Shown: positions 1 to 10,149, numbered from the stretch's first letter. The stretch is 64,000 bases of DNA from Labrenzia sp. R4_2 (GCF_017743865.1 NZ_JAGHRJ010000004.1:606659-670658), one strand, 5' to 3'. Translations and numbers: made by a program. The notes: a model not told the origin generated them from the sequence alone.

Positions 1-443
1 ACTGTTCCGCTTTCGGTCGCCTGGCTGATCGAGACACTTGCGACCTGACCATGATGTACAACGCCATCGGGGAAAGCGGACATGGCTTCGATCAAGCCGC
101 TTGCGTCAAATTTACCATTTGGCCCAGAAACACTGACCAGCTTGCCGCCGCTGGTCATGAACTCCGGACAATTGCACTCATCGACCTGAATGTGCGAATC
201 GCGGTGGCAAAAAATGGCGCCGCCCGGTTTTCCGTAAGCCGCAAGGGCGAGCGAGTTTGCGGCCGTCCCTGTTGCCACAAAAAAAACTGCGACTTCCCGT
301 TCAAACAGCTCGTTGAACTTTTTGGAAACGCTTTCGGTGAGAGAGTCACCGCCGTAAGCCGGCGCATGACCACTATTATGGCGGGTCAGCGCCGACATCA
401 CCGCCGGAGCTGCACCCGCCCAATTGTCACTGGCAAAATTCAT
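1..443 (-). CDS. ltaE: Threonine aldolase family protein (partial, N-terminal part)
   Basis: The gene is cut by the left edge; about 147 N-terminal residues are visible. They read as a PLP-dependent low-specificity L-threonine aldolase / beta-eliminating lyase, which cleaves threonine or allo-threonine to glycine and acetaldehyde. Visible family signatures are the opening NFASDNWAGAAP, then AYGGDSLTESVSKKF, the FFVATGTAANSLAL segment that forms part of the PLP pocket, and CHRDSHIQVDECNCPEF. The PLP lysine lies outside the window. The ATG at 443-441 has no Shine-Dalgarno; instead an 8-bp hairpin (444-468) sits directly against it. The gene follows the DoxX gene in the same direction after 45 bases, so it could be the last gene of the bufferin operon or have its own control. 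Confidence 0.88.
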   Translation of the reverse strand, partial: MNFASDNWAGAAPAVMSALTRHNSGHAPAYGGDSLTESVSKKFNELFEREVAVFFVATGTAANSLALAAYGKPGGAIFCHRDSHIQVDECNCPEFMTSGGKLVSVSGPNGKFDASGLIEAMSAFPDGVVHHGQVASVSISQATESGT

Positions 444-468
444 GGGGCCGTTAAATCACCACGGCCCC
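444..468 (-). promoter_or_regulatory. Hairpin abutting the ltaE start codon
   Basis: GGGGCCGT (444-451) and ACGGCCCC (461-468) are perfect inverted arms around a 9-base loop. They lie between the DoxX stop and the ltaE ATG, and the arm ends immediately before that ATG. There is no U-run, so it is not a standard intrinsic terminator. It could dampen ltaE translation or stabilise the upstream transcript; this is inference. Confidence 0.5.
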
Positions 469-488
469 AACCGGGCAACCACTATTTC

Positions 489-1076
489 CTAGTAGTACAT
501 TTCCCGCTTGCGGTACTGGACACCCAGTAGCGCATCGAGCGAAATCAAACCCGGTCCTTTTAAAGTCGGCACCAGAAGCAGGAAGATCCACAGCAGCCGA
601 TCATCCGCAATAATCGCGTAAGGATCTCCGTCAAACAGCGCCCCGATTGTCTTGGCATCGGCCCCATGACCCGTGATGTCGACATAAGTCATGACAATAA
701 TGAAGACGATCATGCCAAGGCTCGCCGCGCGGGTGAAAAGGCCAACAACAACAAGCACCGGCAGGATGAACTCGCCCCAAGTTCCGAGAAGGACAATCAG
801 TCCATATGGAAAAAAGGCGATCTGGCTGGTGTCATAGCTGACCTGCTCCATCATGGCCGGCAGCATTTGGGCATATGCGCCAGCCGTCGGCGTGAAGATG
901 TTCATGATGTTGCCGCCAATTTTTGTGAGCGCCGAGTTCCAGAAAAACTGGAACAGCACAGCAGCAAAAATAAGCCGGGAGGCAAGACCCAAAAACCAGC
1001 CTTCAGTCAGCCGCTCAATTGCGCCGAACACCAACGTGTAAAGCCTTACAAAAAAACCAATAACCATCCGCTTCAT
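489..1076 (-). CDS. DoxX family membrane protein of the bufferin operon
   Basis: This is a 195-residue integral membrane protein with about four hydrophobic segments. Features are a GLASRLIFAAVLFQFFW segment, the loop naming a target periplasmic segment, GLIVLLGTWGEFILPVLVVVG, and a C-terminal LLWIFLLLVPTLKGPG helix followed by a short basic tail. This pattern matches the DoxX/DoxD family. DoxX proteins are regular members of bufferin-type operons (often named BufD), where their role is not firmly established; a redox or quinone-linked function in the inner membrane is the usual guess. I chose the ATG at 1076 because the longer frame would overlap bufC; this start leaves a 32-base gap to the bufC stop. 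Family confidence is high, function low. Confidence 0.85.
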   Translation of the reverse strand: MKRMVIGFFVRLYTLVFGAIERLTEGWFLGLASRLIFAAVLFQFFWNSALTKIGGNIMNIFTPTAGAYAQMLPAMMEQVSYDTSQIAFFPYGLIVLLGTWGEFILPVLVVVGLFTRAASLGMIVFIIVMTYVDITGHGADAKTIGALFDGDPYAIIADDRLLWIFLLLVPTLKGPGLISLDALLGVQYRKREMYY

Positions 1077-1108
1077 AGCCTCTTTTGTTGTTTCTAGCCG
1101 GATCCCGC

Positions 1109-1900
1109 TTAGGCGGGTTCTTTGGTCTGCAAACCGGCAAGAGCCCCATTTGATAGAAAGTTCGACAAACAATCAGCCAGTGTAAAACCGCTGTCTATTT
1201 CAAGTGCCGTTTCAGCCGCTTCCCCCAACGTTGCCCCAGAAAAAACTGCGCCACCGAACGTGGCATGGCTTGGTTCCAAAACCCGGACATCGACATCAAA
1301 CTCTGGCCGGACGATCAGCACGGGCTGGGCAACAGAGAGATCGATCTGCGATTGCTCTCCATCTTTGAACCGATTGACCTTCACGAGATCCCAGATCGGC
1401 CACTCTGAAGCCACGATCGTTGCGGCGGGGTGGCGCTGAAATCTCACGCCTCCAAGATCTGTGGGCGGGATCGTCGCTAGAGCGGCCGGATCAAAAACTT
1501 CACAGTCTTTCGCATGGTAGGATTGAAGCCAAGCCCATTCCAGGCGCGCCACATCTTCCAGATAAGGATAGGCCTTCAGCGGCGGGAATGCGCCAAGAAA
1601 ACTTGGAAACTCTTCTCCATACCAGATCAGGACAGGGTTTGACGGCTGATGTTCTGCGACAAACGCACGGGCCAAAGCCGCAAAATATTCGTCACCGAGG
1701 AGCGCTTTGATAGTCGGATAGGTCTCGCCCAGCGCCTCACAAAGGCTGACGATGACATTGTTCCTATAAACATTGAAGCGTTTCACGTCCGGCAGTCCAT
1801 CGGGTCCGACAGCGCCTTCGGGTGTCCCGAGTTCCGGATTGATGAGAGCGTCGCCAAAGTCAGCTGCGGAGAGCCTTGGCAGTGCAAACACTTGTGCCAT
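1109..1900 (-). CDS. bufC: HvfC/BufC-type partner protein (DUF2063 domain)
   Basis: This is a 263-residue soluble protein without signal peptide or membrane segment. The N-terminal DUF2063 (HvfC/BufC N-terminal) domain is recognisable from RFNVYRNNVIVSLCEAL, ETYPTIKALLGDEYF and YPYLEDVARLEWAW. BufC/HvfC proteins work with the MNIO enzyme, binding the precursor leader and presenting it for modification. The start codon lies only one base after the bufB stop, which indicates translational coupling and fits a two-subunit maturase. The order bufA-bufB-bufC-doxX is the classical one for these clusters. The C-terminal half is the divergent part of the family. Confidence 0.9.
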   Translation of the reverse strand: MAQVFALPRLSAADFGDALINPELGTPEGAVGPDGLPDVKRFNVYRNNVIVSLCEALGETYPTIKALLGDEYFAALARAFVAEHQPSNPVLIWYGEEFPSFLGAFPPLKAYPYLEDVARLEWAWLQSYHAKDCEVFDPAALATIPPTDLGGVRFQRHPAATIVASEWPIWDLVKVNRFKDGEQSQIDLSVAQPVLIVRPEFDVDVRVLEPSHATFGGAVFSGATLGEAAETALEIDSGFTLADCLSNFLSNGALAGLQTKEPA

Positions 1901-1901
1901 G

Positions 1902-2798
1902 TCAGCTGACCGCCTTCAGGTCTGCGTTTTCGGCACGACGCAGGATTTCCTGCGCAGCATCTGCTTCACGAAGCAAAACGGGCCATGCAGGAACATCATT
2001 GTCCCATTCAATCAATGTCGGCAGGGCGCCGTGCATTCCAATCACGTCTTTGTAGAGAGCCCAAACAGCATCATCGACGGCGCGGTCATGCGCATCAATC
2101 AACAGCGGACGTCCCGCCTCGTCCATATCCGGAGCATGGCCTCCAAGATGTATCTCACCGACATATTGCATGGGAAATTCGTCCAGGTAAGCGGCCGGCG
2201 ACTGTTCCTGGTTAGTACAGGACACGTAGACGTTGTTGACGTCGAGCAGCAGACCACACCCTGTCCGGCGAGTGATCTCTATAAGGAAATCCAACTCACT
2301 GAAGGTGCTCTGAGCATAGGCAATGTAAGTGGACGGGTTCTCCAAGAGCATCTGCCGCCCCATCACATCTTGAACTTCATCGATGTGATCGCACACGCGT
2401 ATGAGAGTTGCCTGGTCGTATGGAACCGGCAAGAGGTCATTATAGTAGGTCGTCTCGTGTGTAGACCAGGCCAGGTGTTCAGAGAACAGACCGGGCTCAT
2501 AGCGTTTGTTCAACTCCGCGAGCCGAGCCAGGTGATCTTTGTTGAGCGGGTTTTCGCCGCCAATGGACAGACCAACCCCGTGAAGCGATAGCGGATAGAT
2601 GTCGCGAATTGCCGTGAGTTGTTGATGCGGCCGCCCTCCGGAGCCCATATAGTTTTCCGCGTGAACTTCGAAAAAACCGATGTCCGGGTGGCTTTGAAGA
2701 ATGTCGGCGACATGCTCCGCTTTCAAACCAGCGCCGGGCCGGTTCGGAACGGCCGCCTGAGTGCCAAAAGCAGAAACGGGTTGCTCGTCGGACCGCAT
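1902..2798 (-). CDS. bufB: MNIO family bufferin maturase (DUF692)
   Basis: This is a 298-residue TIM-barrel-type multinuclear non-heme iron oxidase of the DUF692 family. Candidate iron ligands fall in conserved blocks: SLHGVGLS (His73), FSEHLAW (Glu107, His108), LLENPS (Glu153), LLDVNNVYV (Asp186, Asn189), EIHLGGH (His217, His221) and LIDAHD (Asp235, His237). MNIO enzymes use a di- or tri-iron centre and oxygen to modify cysteines or Asn/Asp of ribosomal peptides; bufferin maturases turn Cys into 5-thiooxazole copper ligands. I chose the ATG at 2798, with a GGAG six bases upstream, over a TTG at 2843. The likely substrate is the adjacent bufA product, 101 bases upstream in the same transcript. 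Confidence 0.93.
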   Translation of the reverse strand: MRSDEQPVSAFGTQAAVPNRPGAGLKAEHVADILQSHPDIGFFEVHAENYMGSGGRPHQQLTAIRDIYPLSLHGVGLSIGGENPLNKDHLARLAELNKRYEPGLFSEHLAWSTHETTYYNDLLPVPYDQATLIRVCDHIDEVQDVMGRQMLLENPSTYIAYAQSTFSELDFLIEITRRTGCGLLLDVNNVYVSCTNQEQSPAAYLDEFPMQYVGEIHLGGHAPDMDEAGRPLLIDAHDRAVDDAVWALYKDVIGMHGALPTLIEWDNDVPAWPVLLREADAAQEILRRAENADLKAVS

Positions 2799-2899
2799 GG
2801 CAAGCTCCAGACCTTGAACTACGGTGTGAGGCGGGCGGCGCAAACCGCCAGCCTGAGTTCGTATGATCGCCCGTTAATGGCCGATCCGAATTCTTCCAA

Positions 2900-3205
2900 T
2901 TACGCTTCCGGAAGGTCGCGAGACAATTCCGTCAAGGACCCCTTGCGGCCATCCGGCAATTCCATTGATACGCATGTGCCTTTCGGAACCAGCGTCCAAG
3001 CGTTGCCTTGGTAGTCAACGGTTGAAGAACCGGCACACGTCGTGCCCGGACCGGCTTTACAATCGTTTTGGCCTTTCAGGGAAACACCATAGCATTTCTC
3101 TTTGGCTTGAGCATGGGCCGGTGTCGAAGTGGTCGCCGAAAGACCTGCAATTGCAGTGGCAACGGCGCCAGCAACAACTGCTGCAGACATAGCCTTGTTT
3201 TTCAT
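2900..3205 (-). CDS. bufA: Bufferin precursor (BufA1/DUF2282 family metallophore)
   Basis: This is a 101-residue exported peptide. A Sec signal (residues 1-32, hydrophobic core about 8-24, ending PAHA before Gln33) precedes a mature part with four cysteines: Cys38, Cys49, Cys57 and Cys78. The blocks [29 protein letters not shown] and LVPKGTC are the DUF2282 signature. Bufferins are ribosomal peptides whose cysteines are partly modified by the BufB/BufC enzyme; they bind copper in the periplasm and help cells tolerate it. AGAGGAG precedes the ATG by six bases. It is the first gene of the minus-strand operon, as expected for a highly expressed precursor. Which cysteines are modified cannot be seen here. 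Confidence 0.93.
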   Translation of the reverse strand: MKNKAMSAAVVAGAVATAIAGLSATTSTPAHAQAKEKCYGVSLKGQNDCKAGPGTTCAGSSTVDYQGNAWTLVPKGTCVSMELPDGRKGSLTELSRDLPEA

Positions 3206-3247
3206 ATCAAACTCCTCTGGTCAAAAAATCAGCGCAGCAACCATGAT

Positions 3248-3275
3248 GCCGTATAAGTGCTGCTACACCCGTTAC
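3248..3275 (-). promoter_or_regulatory. Possible ECF-type promoter of the bufferin operon
   Basis: On the minus strand GTAACG (3275-3270) is followed after 14 bases by TATACGGC (3255-3248), about 45 bases before the bufA ATG. A GTAAC -35 element is typical of ECF sigma factors such as Caulobacter SigF, which controls bufferin-type genes there. The -10 element is not a clear match, so this is a weak call. Confidence 0.3.
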
Positions 3276-3400
3276 ATGGCCGGATTGGCGTTCAATGGGA
3301 AATCAAACGCCTGTGACACTGCTGCGAGCTGTCACCTACCTTAGACTATTAAACGAAAGATTCTTACTCAAACCCAACTCAACGCGACGTTTCCGGACGA
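3276..3400. other. Gene-free divergent upstream region
   Basis: This is the first part of a 600-base stretch (3206-3805) without a convincing gene between the divergent bufA and gltB genes. It is more AT-rich than its surroundings and probably carries upstream control sequence for bufA. I see no tRNA, recognisable riboswitch or conserved small gene in it. Confidence 0.5.
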
Positions 3401-3430
3401 TTGGCACTTTACGTACGAAACAATTATAAT
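3401..3430 (+). promoter_or_regulatory. Consensus-like sigma-70 promoter upstream of gltBD
   Basis: TTGGCA (3401-3406) and a perfect TATAAT (3425-3430) are separated by 18 bases. Transcription would start near 3437 and read toward gltB, giving an untranslated leader of about 370 bases, or a separate small RNA. The match to the -10 consensus is unusually good for an alphaproteobacterium. Confidence 0.6.
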
Positions 3431-3446
3431 AGCGACAAAGAAACAC

Positions 3447-3660
3447 ACTTGCTCCTTGCAATGAAATCTGTCATGTTCCGGCCGCTTGGAATAGGACAGG
3501 CATACTGTCCTTTTGAGGTAAGGGAAACACCACCGGACCGCCGGTCGTGATAAATGTAAGATCCAAGCAGCCGCTTGCTCGGTCCGGGGAGGGCCTCCAG
3601 CAAGATGAGGCGATTGTGTTTCAACAGCGCTAACTGGCGCTGCGGCAATGCGACGGTTTG
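3447..3660 (+). ncRNA. Structured leader of gltBD or independent small RNA (candidate)
   Basis: Several perfect inverted repeats follow the TATAAT: GGACAG/CTGTCC at 3494-3510 (5-base loop), ACCGG/CCGGT at 3532-3545, CCGGACCG/CGGTCCGG pairing 3533-3540 with 3580-3587, CAAGC/GCTTG inside that loop, and CAGCGC/GCGCTG at 3625-3642. The 3532-3545 hairpin and the 3533-3587 pairing share bases and exclude each other, as in a switch. I recognise no known riboswitch family and see no U-run terminator before gltB. Whether this is a regulatory leader or a stand-alone RNA is open. Confidence 0.35.
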
Positions 3661-3805
3661 CCAGAACAAGCCGCTGCAGTAAGTACATCGACAGAGCCGG
3701 GGCAAAAGCCAGGGTTCACCGAGCCGCACTCTTGATGGAATGCGACCCGAACGGAACCCGACGCTCCAAACCACGGCTAACACTGGGGTAACAGTGAGGG
3801 CGCAC

Positions 3806-6800
3806 ATGACGAAGACAGAGCTGACGACCAGCACAGCCATGCAAGCAGGCCAGACGGAGACAAACGCCGTGACAGCCACGACACTTGCCGATCGACTGGG
3901 CACGGCCGCCGACAAAGGGCTCTACAATCCGTCGCGCGAACACGATGCCTGCGGTGTTGGTTTTGTTGCGCACATGAAGGGCGCAAAATCCCACAAGATC
4001 GTTGCAGATGGACTGCAGGTTCTGGAGAACCTCACGCACCGCGGCGCAGTTGGTGCAGATCCGCTCATGGGCGACGGCGCCGGCATGCTGGTTCAAATCC
4101 CGCACGGGTTCTTCGAAGCCGAGATGTCTGCCGCTGGCACACCGCTTCCGGAATTCGGCGGCTATGGCGTGGGCTTTATATTCTTGCCACAGGACGATGT
4201 CCTGCGTGCCAAGTGCGAAGAAATCGTAGAGCGGGTCATCAAAGCCGAAGGACAAGAGTTGATTGGCTGGCGCGATGTGCCGGTCGACAACGCGTCCCTT
4301 TCCAAAGCTCCAGACATCGCAGCCACCGAGCCGGTGTCCCGTCAGGTCTTCATCAAACGCTCTAATGGCGAGGATCAGGATGCGTTCGAGCGCCGGCTTT
4401 ATGTTCTGCGCAAGGTGATCTCCAATACGGTGCGCGCGGAAACAGATGCGGTCACCAAGGGCTTCTACATCGTCTCGCTGTCGAGCCAGACCATTGTCTA
4501 CAAGGGCATGTTCCTCGCCTATCAGCTTGGTGCTTATTACAGCGACCTGAAGGATGAGCGGTTCACCTCTGCTCTCGCACTGGTTCACCAGCGTTTCTCG
4601 ACCAACACGTTTCCGTCCTGGGACCTCTCCCACCCCTACCGGATGGTGGCCCATAACGGCGAAATCAACACGCTCCGCGGCAACGTCAATTGGATGGCTG
4701 CCCGCCAGGCATCTGTTTCATCCGCGCTGCTGGGAGACGACATCTCGAAGCTCTGGCCGATTTCCTATGAGGGACAATCAGACACAGCCTGTTTCGACAA
4801 TGCGCTCGAATTCTTGGTGATGGGCGGTTACTCGCTCGCACATGCTGCGATGATGCTGATCCCGGAGGCTTGGGCCGGTAACCCGCTGATGGATGACAAT
4901 CGCCGTGCCTTTTACGAGTACCACGCTGCATTGATGGAGCCATGGGACGGCCCGGCCGCCGTTGCTTTCACCGATGGCCGTCAGATCGGTGCGACGCTTG
5001 ACCGGAACGGTCTGCGCCCGGCCCGCTACATTGTGACTGAGGACGACTTCGTCATCATGTCATCTGAAGTTGGCGTTCTTCCAGTTGAAGAAGAAAAGAT
5101 CGTCCAGAAATGGCGCCTGCAACCGGGCAAGATGCTGCTTATCGACCTGGAAGAAGGCCGGATCGTCTCTGACGACGAAATCAAGCGCCAGTTGTCCACG
5201 GCCAACCCATATAAAGACTGGCTGCACAAGACACAGATCGTTCTGGAAGATCTGCCGGGCGTCCGCCAGATGGCCCCTGTCGCAGGGGAAAGCCTGCTCG
5301 ACCGTCAGCAGGCCTTTGGCTACACCCAGGAAGACATCAAGCTTTTGATGACCCCGATGGCAACAGTCGGTCAGGAAGCCATTGGCTCCATGGGCACCGA
5401 CACGCCAATCTCGGCGCTGTCAGACAAATCAAAGCTGCTTTACACCTACTTCAAACAGAACTTCGCTCAGGTCACCAACCCGCCGATCGACCCGATCCGT
5501 GAGGAACTGGTGATGAGCCTGGTCTCGTTCATCGGACCGCGCCCGAACTTGTTTGACCTGAAAGGTCTGTCGACGTCCAAACGCCTGGAAGTCCGTCAGC
5601 CAATTCTGACCAACGAAGATCTGGAAAAAATCCGGGTAATCGGCGACATCGCCGACAATCAGTTCTCGGCCAAAACTCTGGACATCACCTACAACGCCGA
5701 CAAAGGCGCTGAAGGTATGGAAGGCGCATTGGCCGAACTCTGCGAGCGTGCAGAAAAAGCAGTGCTCGACGGCTACAACATTATCATCTTGTCGGATCGC
5801 ATGATCAACCGCTCGCGGATTGCGATCCCGGCCCTTTTGGCAACGGCTGCCGTCCATCATCACCTGATCCGCAAAGGCCTGCGCACATCTGTCGGCTTGG
5901 TCGTTGAAACCGGTGAAGCCCGTGAAGTGCACCATTTCTGTGTTCTTGCTGGTTTTGGTGCCGAAGCGATCAACCCGTATCTTGCCTTCGAAACCCTTCT
6001 TTCCATGCACATGGAGATGGACTTCCCGGAGGAAGTTGACCAATACGAAGTCGTCGAGCGCTACATCAAGTCGATCGACAAGGGCATCTTGAAGGTCATG
6101 TCCAAGATGGGAATTTCGACCTACCAGTCCTATTGCGGCGCCCAGATCTTTGACGCGGTTGGTCTCTCCTCTGAATTCGTCGAGAAGTACTTCTTCGGCA
6201 CGGCGACCATGATCGAAGGCATTGGCCTGAGTGAAGTTGCCCAGGAGACCGTTCAGCGCCATTCCGAGGCGTTCGGCGATGTTGCAATTCTGCGCCGATC
6301 GCTGGATGTTGGCGGCGAATACGCTTACCGGATCCGCGGCGAAAACCACATGTGGACGCCAGATTCCATTGCCAACCTGCAGCATGCTGTCCGCTCCAAG
6401 CTTCCGGACATGTACCGGACGTTCGCAAAAGAAGTGAATCAGGAAAGCGGACGCTTCGCGATCCGTGGCCATTTTCGGATCAAAAATGCAGAGGAAATCG
6501 GCCGATCCGAAATCGACATCTCCAAGGTTGAGCCCGCTGAGAACATCGTCAAGCGGTTCGTCACCGGGGCAATGTCGTTCGGGTCGATTTCGAAAGAAGC
6601 CCATTCCAGCCTTGCCGTCGCCATGAACAAGATTGGCGGCAAGTCCAACACCGGTGAAGGCGGCGAAGAGCCAGAACGTTTCAATCCGCTCCCCGATGGC
6701 ACCATGAACCCGCAACGGTCTGCCATCAAGCAGGTTGCCTCGGGACGTTTCGGCGTGACCACCGAATATCTGGTTAACTCCGACATGATCCAGATTAAGG

Positions 6801-8539
6801 TTGCTCAGGGCGCAAAGCCTGGCGAAGGCGGGCAGTTGCCGGGCCACAAGGTTGACGCGGTCATCGCAAAAGTCCGCCACTCGACCCCGGGCGTTGGCCT
6901 CATCTCGCCTCCCCCGCACCACGACATCTATTCCATCGAAGATCTGGCACAGCTGATCTACGACCTGAAAAACGTAAATCCGGTCGCGGACATCTCGGTG
7001 AAGCTAGTCTCCGAGGTCGGCGTCGGGACTGTGGCCGCAGGCGTTGCCAAGGCACGGGCAGACCACATCACCATTTCAGGCTTTGACGGCGGCACCGGTG
7101 CATCACCGCTGACCTCGCTCAAGCATGCCGGCTCTCCGTGGGAAATCGGTCTTGCAGAGACCCAGCAAACCCTCGTTCTGAACGGCTTGCGCTCACGCGT
7201 TGCCCTGCAGGTTGATGGCGGGCTTCGCACGGGCCGTGACGTGATCATCGGCGCTCTGCTGGGCGCGGACGAATTCGGCTTCTCAACCGCCCCTCTGATC
7301 GCGGCCGGCTGCCTGATGATGCGCAAATGCCACCTGAACACTTGTCCGGTCGGCATTGCGACGCAGGATCCGGTTCTGCGCAAGCGCTTCAAGGGCACGC
7401 CGGAACACGTCATCAACTACTTCTTCTTCGTCGCCGAAGAAGTCCGTGAACTGATGGCATCTCTCGGCGTTGAAAAACTCGATGACCTCATTGGCCGCTC
7501 CGGCTTCCTCGACAAGGAAGCCGCGCTCGATCACTGGAAAGCCAACGGCCTTGATTTCTCCCGGATCTTCTTCCAGCCGGACGCAAAGCCGGAAGAAACC
7601 CGTTGGACGGAGCGTCAAGAGCACCCAATCGTCGACATTCTCGACCGTCGCTTGATTGAAGCTGCCCAACACACGCTGGACACCAAGGAACCGTCGACAA
7701 TCGAAGAGACCATCTGTTCGGTGGACCGGTCGGTTGGTGCCATGCTGTCTGGCGAGATTGCCAAGCGCTACGGCAACAAAGGCCTGAAGAAACCGGACAC
7801 ACTGACAGTCAAACTCAAGGGAACAGCGGGTCAGGCGTTTGGCGCGTTCGTCGCCAAAGGTGTCACAATGGACCTGGAAGGCGATGCCAACGATTACGTC
7901 GGCAAAGGTCTGTCAGGCGGCAAGATCATTGTCCGCCCGCCGGAAAACACCCGGATCGTTGCCGAAGACTCCATCATTGTCGGCAACACCGTGCTTTATG
8001 GTGCAACCGAGGGCGAATGCTACTTCCGCGGCGTTGCAGGTGAGCGGTTCGCGGTCCGCAACTCCGGTGCGGTTGCTGTTGTTGAAGGCGTCGGAGATCA
8101 CGGTTGTGAATACATGACCGGTGGTGTCGTCGTCGTGATTGGTCAGACAGGGCGGAACTTCGCAGCTGGCATGTCCGGCGGCATCGCCTACGTTCTCGAT
8201 GAGGATGGAACCTTCGGATCCCGTTGTAACCTGGCAATGGTTGAACTTGAGCCAGTCACTGAAGAAGATGATCTGCTTGAGAAGCTGCATCACCATGGCG
8301 GTGACATTGAGCACAAGGGCCGTGTGGATCTTTCCTGCGACATGACCCGTCATGATGATGAACGCCTGCGGCAGATGCTGACCAAGCACAAGGAGCTGAC
8401 CGGCTCGACCAAGGCAGCAGCGATCCTGGACGATTGGGCCACTTACCGGCCGAAATTCGTGAAGGTCATGCCGGTCGAGTACCGCCGTGCATTGCGGGAA
8501 ATGGAAGAGCAACGCCTCGGCATGGTCGCGGCGGAGTAA
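3806..8539 (+). CDS. gltB: Glutamate synthase (NADPH) large subunit
   Basis: The 1577-residue alpha subunit of glutamate synthase uses ammonia released from glutamine to convert 2-oxoglutarate to glutamate. The N-terminal class II amidotransferase domain starts at Cys49 (EHDACGVGF); the preceding 48 residues form the cleaved propeptide. The central domain and the FMN-binding synthase domain (with [20 protein letters not shown] and [11 protein letters not shown]) follow. The 3Fe-4S cysteines are Cys1169, Cys1175 and Cys1180 in [15 protein letters not shown], with the expected CX5CX4C spacing. A GXGXG beta-helix domain ends the protein. I chose the ATG at 3806, preceded by GAGG, over an in-frame ATG at 3740; both lie before the catalytic Cys. 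It is cotranscribed with gltD. Confidence 0.97.
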   Translation: MTKTELTTSTAMQAGQTETNAVTATTLADRLGTAADKGLYNPSREHDACGVGFVAHMKGAKSHKIVADGLQVLENLTHRGAVGADPLMGDGAGMLVQIPHGFFEAEMSAAGTPLPEFGGYGVGFIFLPQDDVLRAKCEEIVERVIKAEGQELIGWRDVPVDNASLSKAPDIAATEPVSRQVFIKRSNGEDQDAFERRLYVLRKVISNTVRAETDAVTKGFYIVSLSSQTIVYKGMFLAYQLGAYYSDLKDERFTSALALVHQRFSTNTFPSWDLSHPYRMVAHNGEINTLRGNVNWMAARQASVSSALLGDDISKLWPISYEGQSDTACFDNALEFLVMGGYSLAHAAMMLIPEAWAGNPLMDDNRRAFYEYHAALMEPWDGPAAVAFTDGRQIGATLDRNGLRPARYIVTEDDFVIMSSEVGVLPVEEEKIVQKWRLQPGKMLLIDLEEGRIVSDDEIKRQLSTANPYKDWLHKTQIVLEDLPGVRQMAPVAGESLLDRQQAFGYTQEDIKLLMTPMATVGQEAIGSMGTDTPISALSDKSKLLYTYFKQNFAQVTNPPIDPIREELVMSLVSFIGPRPNLFDLKGLSTSKRLEVRQPILTNEDLEKIRVIGDIADNQFSAKTLDITYNADKGAEGMEGALAELCERAEKAVLDGYNIIILSDRMINRSRIAIPALLATAAVHHHLIRKGLRTSVGLVVETGEAREVHHFCVLAGFGAEAINPYLAFETLLSMHMEMDFPEEVDQYEVVERYIKSIDKGILKVMSKMGISTYQSYCGAQIFDAVGLSSEFVEKYFFGTATMIEGIGLSEVAQETVQRHSEAFGDVAILRRSLDVGGEYAYRIRGENHMWTPDSIANLQHAVRSKLPDMYRTFAKEVNQESGRFAIRGHFRIKNAEEIGRSEIDISKVEPAENIVKRFVTGAMSFGSISKEAHSSLAVAMNKIGGKSNTGEGGEEPERFNPLPDGTMNPQRSAIKQVASGRFGVTTEYLVNSDMIQIKVAQGAKPGEGGQLPGHKVDAVIAKVRHSTPGVGLISPPPHHDIYSIEDLAQLIYDLKNVNPVADISVKLVSEVGVGTVAAGVAKARADHITISGFDGGTGASPLTSLKHAGSPWEIGLAETQQTLVLNGLRSRVALQVDGGLRTGRDVIIGALLGADEFGFSTAPLIAAGCLMMRKCHLNTCPVGIATQDPVLRKRFKGTPEHVINYFFFVAEEVRELMASLGVEKLDDLIGRSGFLDKEAALDHWKANGLDFSRIFFQPDAKPEETRWTERQEHPIVDILDRRLIEAAQHTLDTKEPSTIEETICSVDRSVGAMLSGEIAKRYGNKGLKKPDTLTVKLKGTAGQAFGAFVAKGVTMDLEGDANDYVGKGLSGGKIIVRPPENTRIVAEDSIIVGNTVLYGATEGECYFRGVAGERFAVRNSGAVAVVEGVGDHGCEYMTGGVVVVIGQTGRNFAAGMSGGIAYVLDEDGTFGSRCNLAMVELEPVTEEDDLLEKLHHHGGDIEHKGRVDLSCDMTRHDDERLRQMLTKHKELTGSTKAAAILDDWATYRPKFVKVMPVEYRRALREMEEQRLGMVAAE

Positions 8540-8625
8540 CCGGCACATTGAACAAAATGGCTCTCGGCCGCTGATCGCGGCCGATTGCAGCCACCTTGAG
8601 GACGCACAAATTTGAGGAGGTCGCC

Positions 8626-10059
8626 TTGGGCAAGGTAACCGGTTTTTTGGAAATCGATCGTCAGGAACAGAAGTACCAACCAGCTTCTGACCGCATTCGC
8701 CATTTCCGCGAATTCACGATCCCGCTCAACGATCAGGAAGTCGCCAACCAAGCGGCACGTTGTATGGACTGCGGCATCCCGTTCTGCCATGGACCAAGCG
8801 GGTGTCCGGTCAACAACCAGATCCCGGACTGGAATGATCTGGTCTTTCAGGGCGACTGGGACATCGCGCTGCGCAACCTGCACTCGACCAACAACTTTCC
8901 GGAATTTACCGGACGGATCTGCCCGGCCCCATGCGAAGAAGCCTGCACGCTGAACCTTGAAGACATTCCGGTCAACATCAAGAGCATTGAGCAGGCAATC
9001 GCCGACAAGGGCTGGGAAGAAGGTTGGATAGCACCGGAACCGTCCGCCACGAAGACAGGCAAGGCTGTTGCCATCATCGGTTCAGGCCCCGCGGGGATGG
9101 CCGCGGCCCAGCAACTCGCCCGGGCAGGCCATACGGTCCACGTCTATGAACGGGAGCCCAAGGCCGGCGGTCTGCTGCGCTACGGCATTCCGGACTTCAA
9201 GATGGAAAAGCACTTCATCGACCGCCGTGTCAAACAGATGGAGGGCGAGGGTGTCACTTTCCACTACAACGTCGATGTCGGCGTAACGGTCAGCATGGAC
9301 GAGCTTACCGAGCGCCACGATGCTGTAATCTTGTGCGCCGGTGCTGAACGTCCGCGCGATCCTGGCGTTGAAGGCATGGACCTTCAGGGCTGCCATTGGG
9401 CAATGGACTACCTAGTTCAACAGAACCGCCGCGTTGGCGGCGAACCGGAAGGCGATGAAGCTCCGATCTGGGCCGGCGGCAAACATGTTGTCGTCATTGG
9501 CGGCGGTGATACCGCATCCGACTGTGTTGGAACTGCATTCCGTCAGGGTGCGCTGTCGGTTACTCAGCTGGACATTCGGCCGATCCCGCCTCTGAAAGAA
9601 GACAAGCTGACAATCTGGCCTTACTGGCCAACCAAGTTCCGCACATCCTCTTCTCAGGCAGAAGGCGCAGAGCGCGAGTTTTCTGCTGCAACGCTCGGTT
9701 TGGTCGCAGACGAGGATGGTGTTGTGACCGGCGTGAAATGCGCGCGTGTCGACGAGAAGCGCAAGCCGATCGAAGGCACGGAATTCATCCTGCGTGCCGA
9801 TCTGGTCTTTGCAGCGATCGGATTTTCCGGACCACGCCTGGACACCTACATCGCACAGGCCGGTGAGAAACTCGAACTGGATGGCCGCACCAACGTCAAG
9901 GCCAACACTGACGACTATAAAACGTCGATCGACAAGGTGTTTGCAGCGGGCGATGTTCGCAAAGGGCAGTCGCTGGTCGTCTGGGCAATCCGTGAGGGCC
10001 GCCAGGCAGCGCGCGCGGTAGACGAGTACTTGACCGGGTCAAGCGACCTGCCGCGCTGA
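8626..10059 (+). CDS. gltD: Glutamate synthase (NADPH) small subunit
   Basis: The 477-residue beta subunit passes electrons from NADPH through FAD to the large subunit. The N-terminal iron-sulfur segment has Cys46, Cys49, Cys54 and Cys60 ([10 protein letters not shown]) and a second cysteine group CPAPCEEAC. Two Rossmann folds follow: an FAD site [12 protein letters not shown] and an NADPH site [12 protein letters not shown]. The C-terminal FAD motif is [18 protein letters not shown]. The start is a TTG at 8626, giving MGKVTGFLE as in other GltD proteins, with GAGGAGG five bases upstream; no ATG fits. The gap to gltB is 86 bases. A strong terminator follows. Confidence 0.97.
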   Translation: MGKVTGFLEIDRQEQKYQPASDRIRHFREFTIPLNDQEVANQAARCMDCGIPFCHGPSGCPVNNQIPDWNDLVFQGDWDIALRNLHSTNNFPEFTGRICPAPCEEACTLNLEDIPVNIKSIEQAIADKGWEEGWIAPEPSATKTGKAVAIIGSGPAGMAAAQQLARAGHTVHVYEREPKAGGLLRYGIPDFKMEKHFIDRRVKQMEGEGVTFHYNVDVGVTVSMDELTERHDAVILCAGAERPRDPGVEGMDLQGCHWAMDYLVQQNRRVGGEPEGDEAPIWAGGKHVVVIGGGDTASDCVGTAFRQGALSVTQLDIRPIPPLKEDKLTIWPYWPTKFRTSSSQAEGAEREFSAATLGLVADEDGVVTGVKCARVDEKRKPIEGTEFILRADLVFAAIGFSGPRLDTYIAQAGEKLELDGRTNVKANTDDYKTSIDKVFAAGDVRKGQSLVVWAIREGRQAARAVDEYLTGSSDLPR

Positions 10060-10082
10060 TCGAAATACGTCAAACGACATGC

Positions 10083-10112
10083 AAAAGCCGCCGGATCTCC
10101 GGCGGCTTTTTT
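10083..10112 (+). terminator. Intrinsic terminator after gltD
   Basis: AAAAGCCGCCGG (10083-10094), loop ATCT and CCGGCGGCTTTTTT (10099-10112) form a perfect GC-rich stem with a T-run. It ends gltBD and, through its A-run, can also stop transcription of the convergent SGNH gene. Confidence 0.92.
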
Positions 10113-10149
10113 GTTACGTTGAGATGTACATCTGACCCGGAACAGAAAC

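Noticed and set aside
51..530. Plus-strand frame at the left edge
   Set aside because: It is the mirror frame of the threonine aldolase and crosses the hairpin and the DoxX end.
3424..3915. Minus-strand frame upstream of gltB
   Set aside because: It overlaps the gltB start, has no family motif and no good start site; the strand carries the bufA upstream region only.
5429..6922. Long minus-strand open frame antisense to gltB
   Set aside because: It follows the codon pattern of the intact gltB frame, has no family motif and no ribosome site; it is a high-GC mirror frame.
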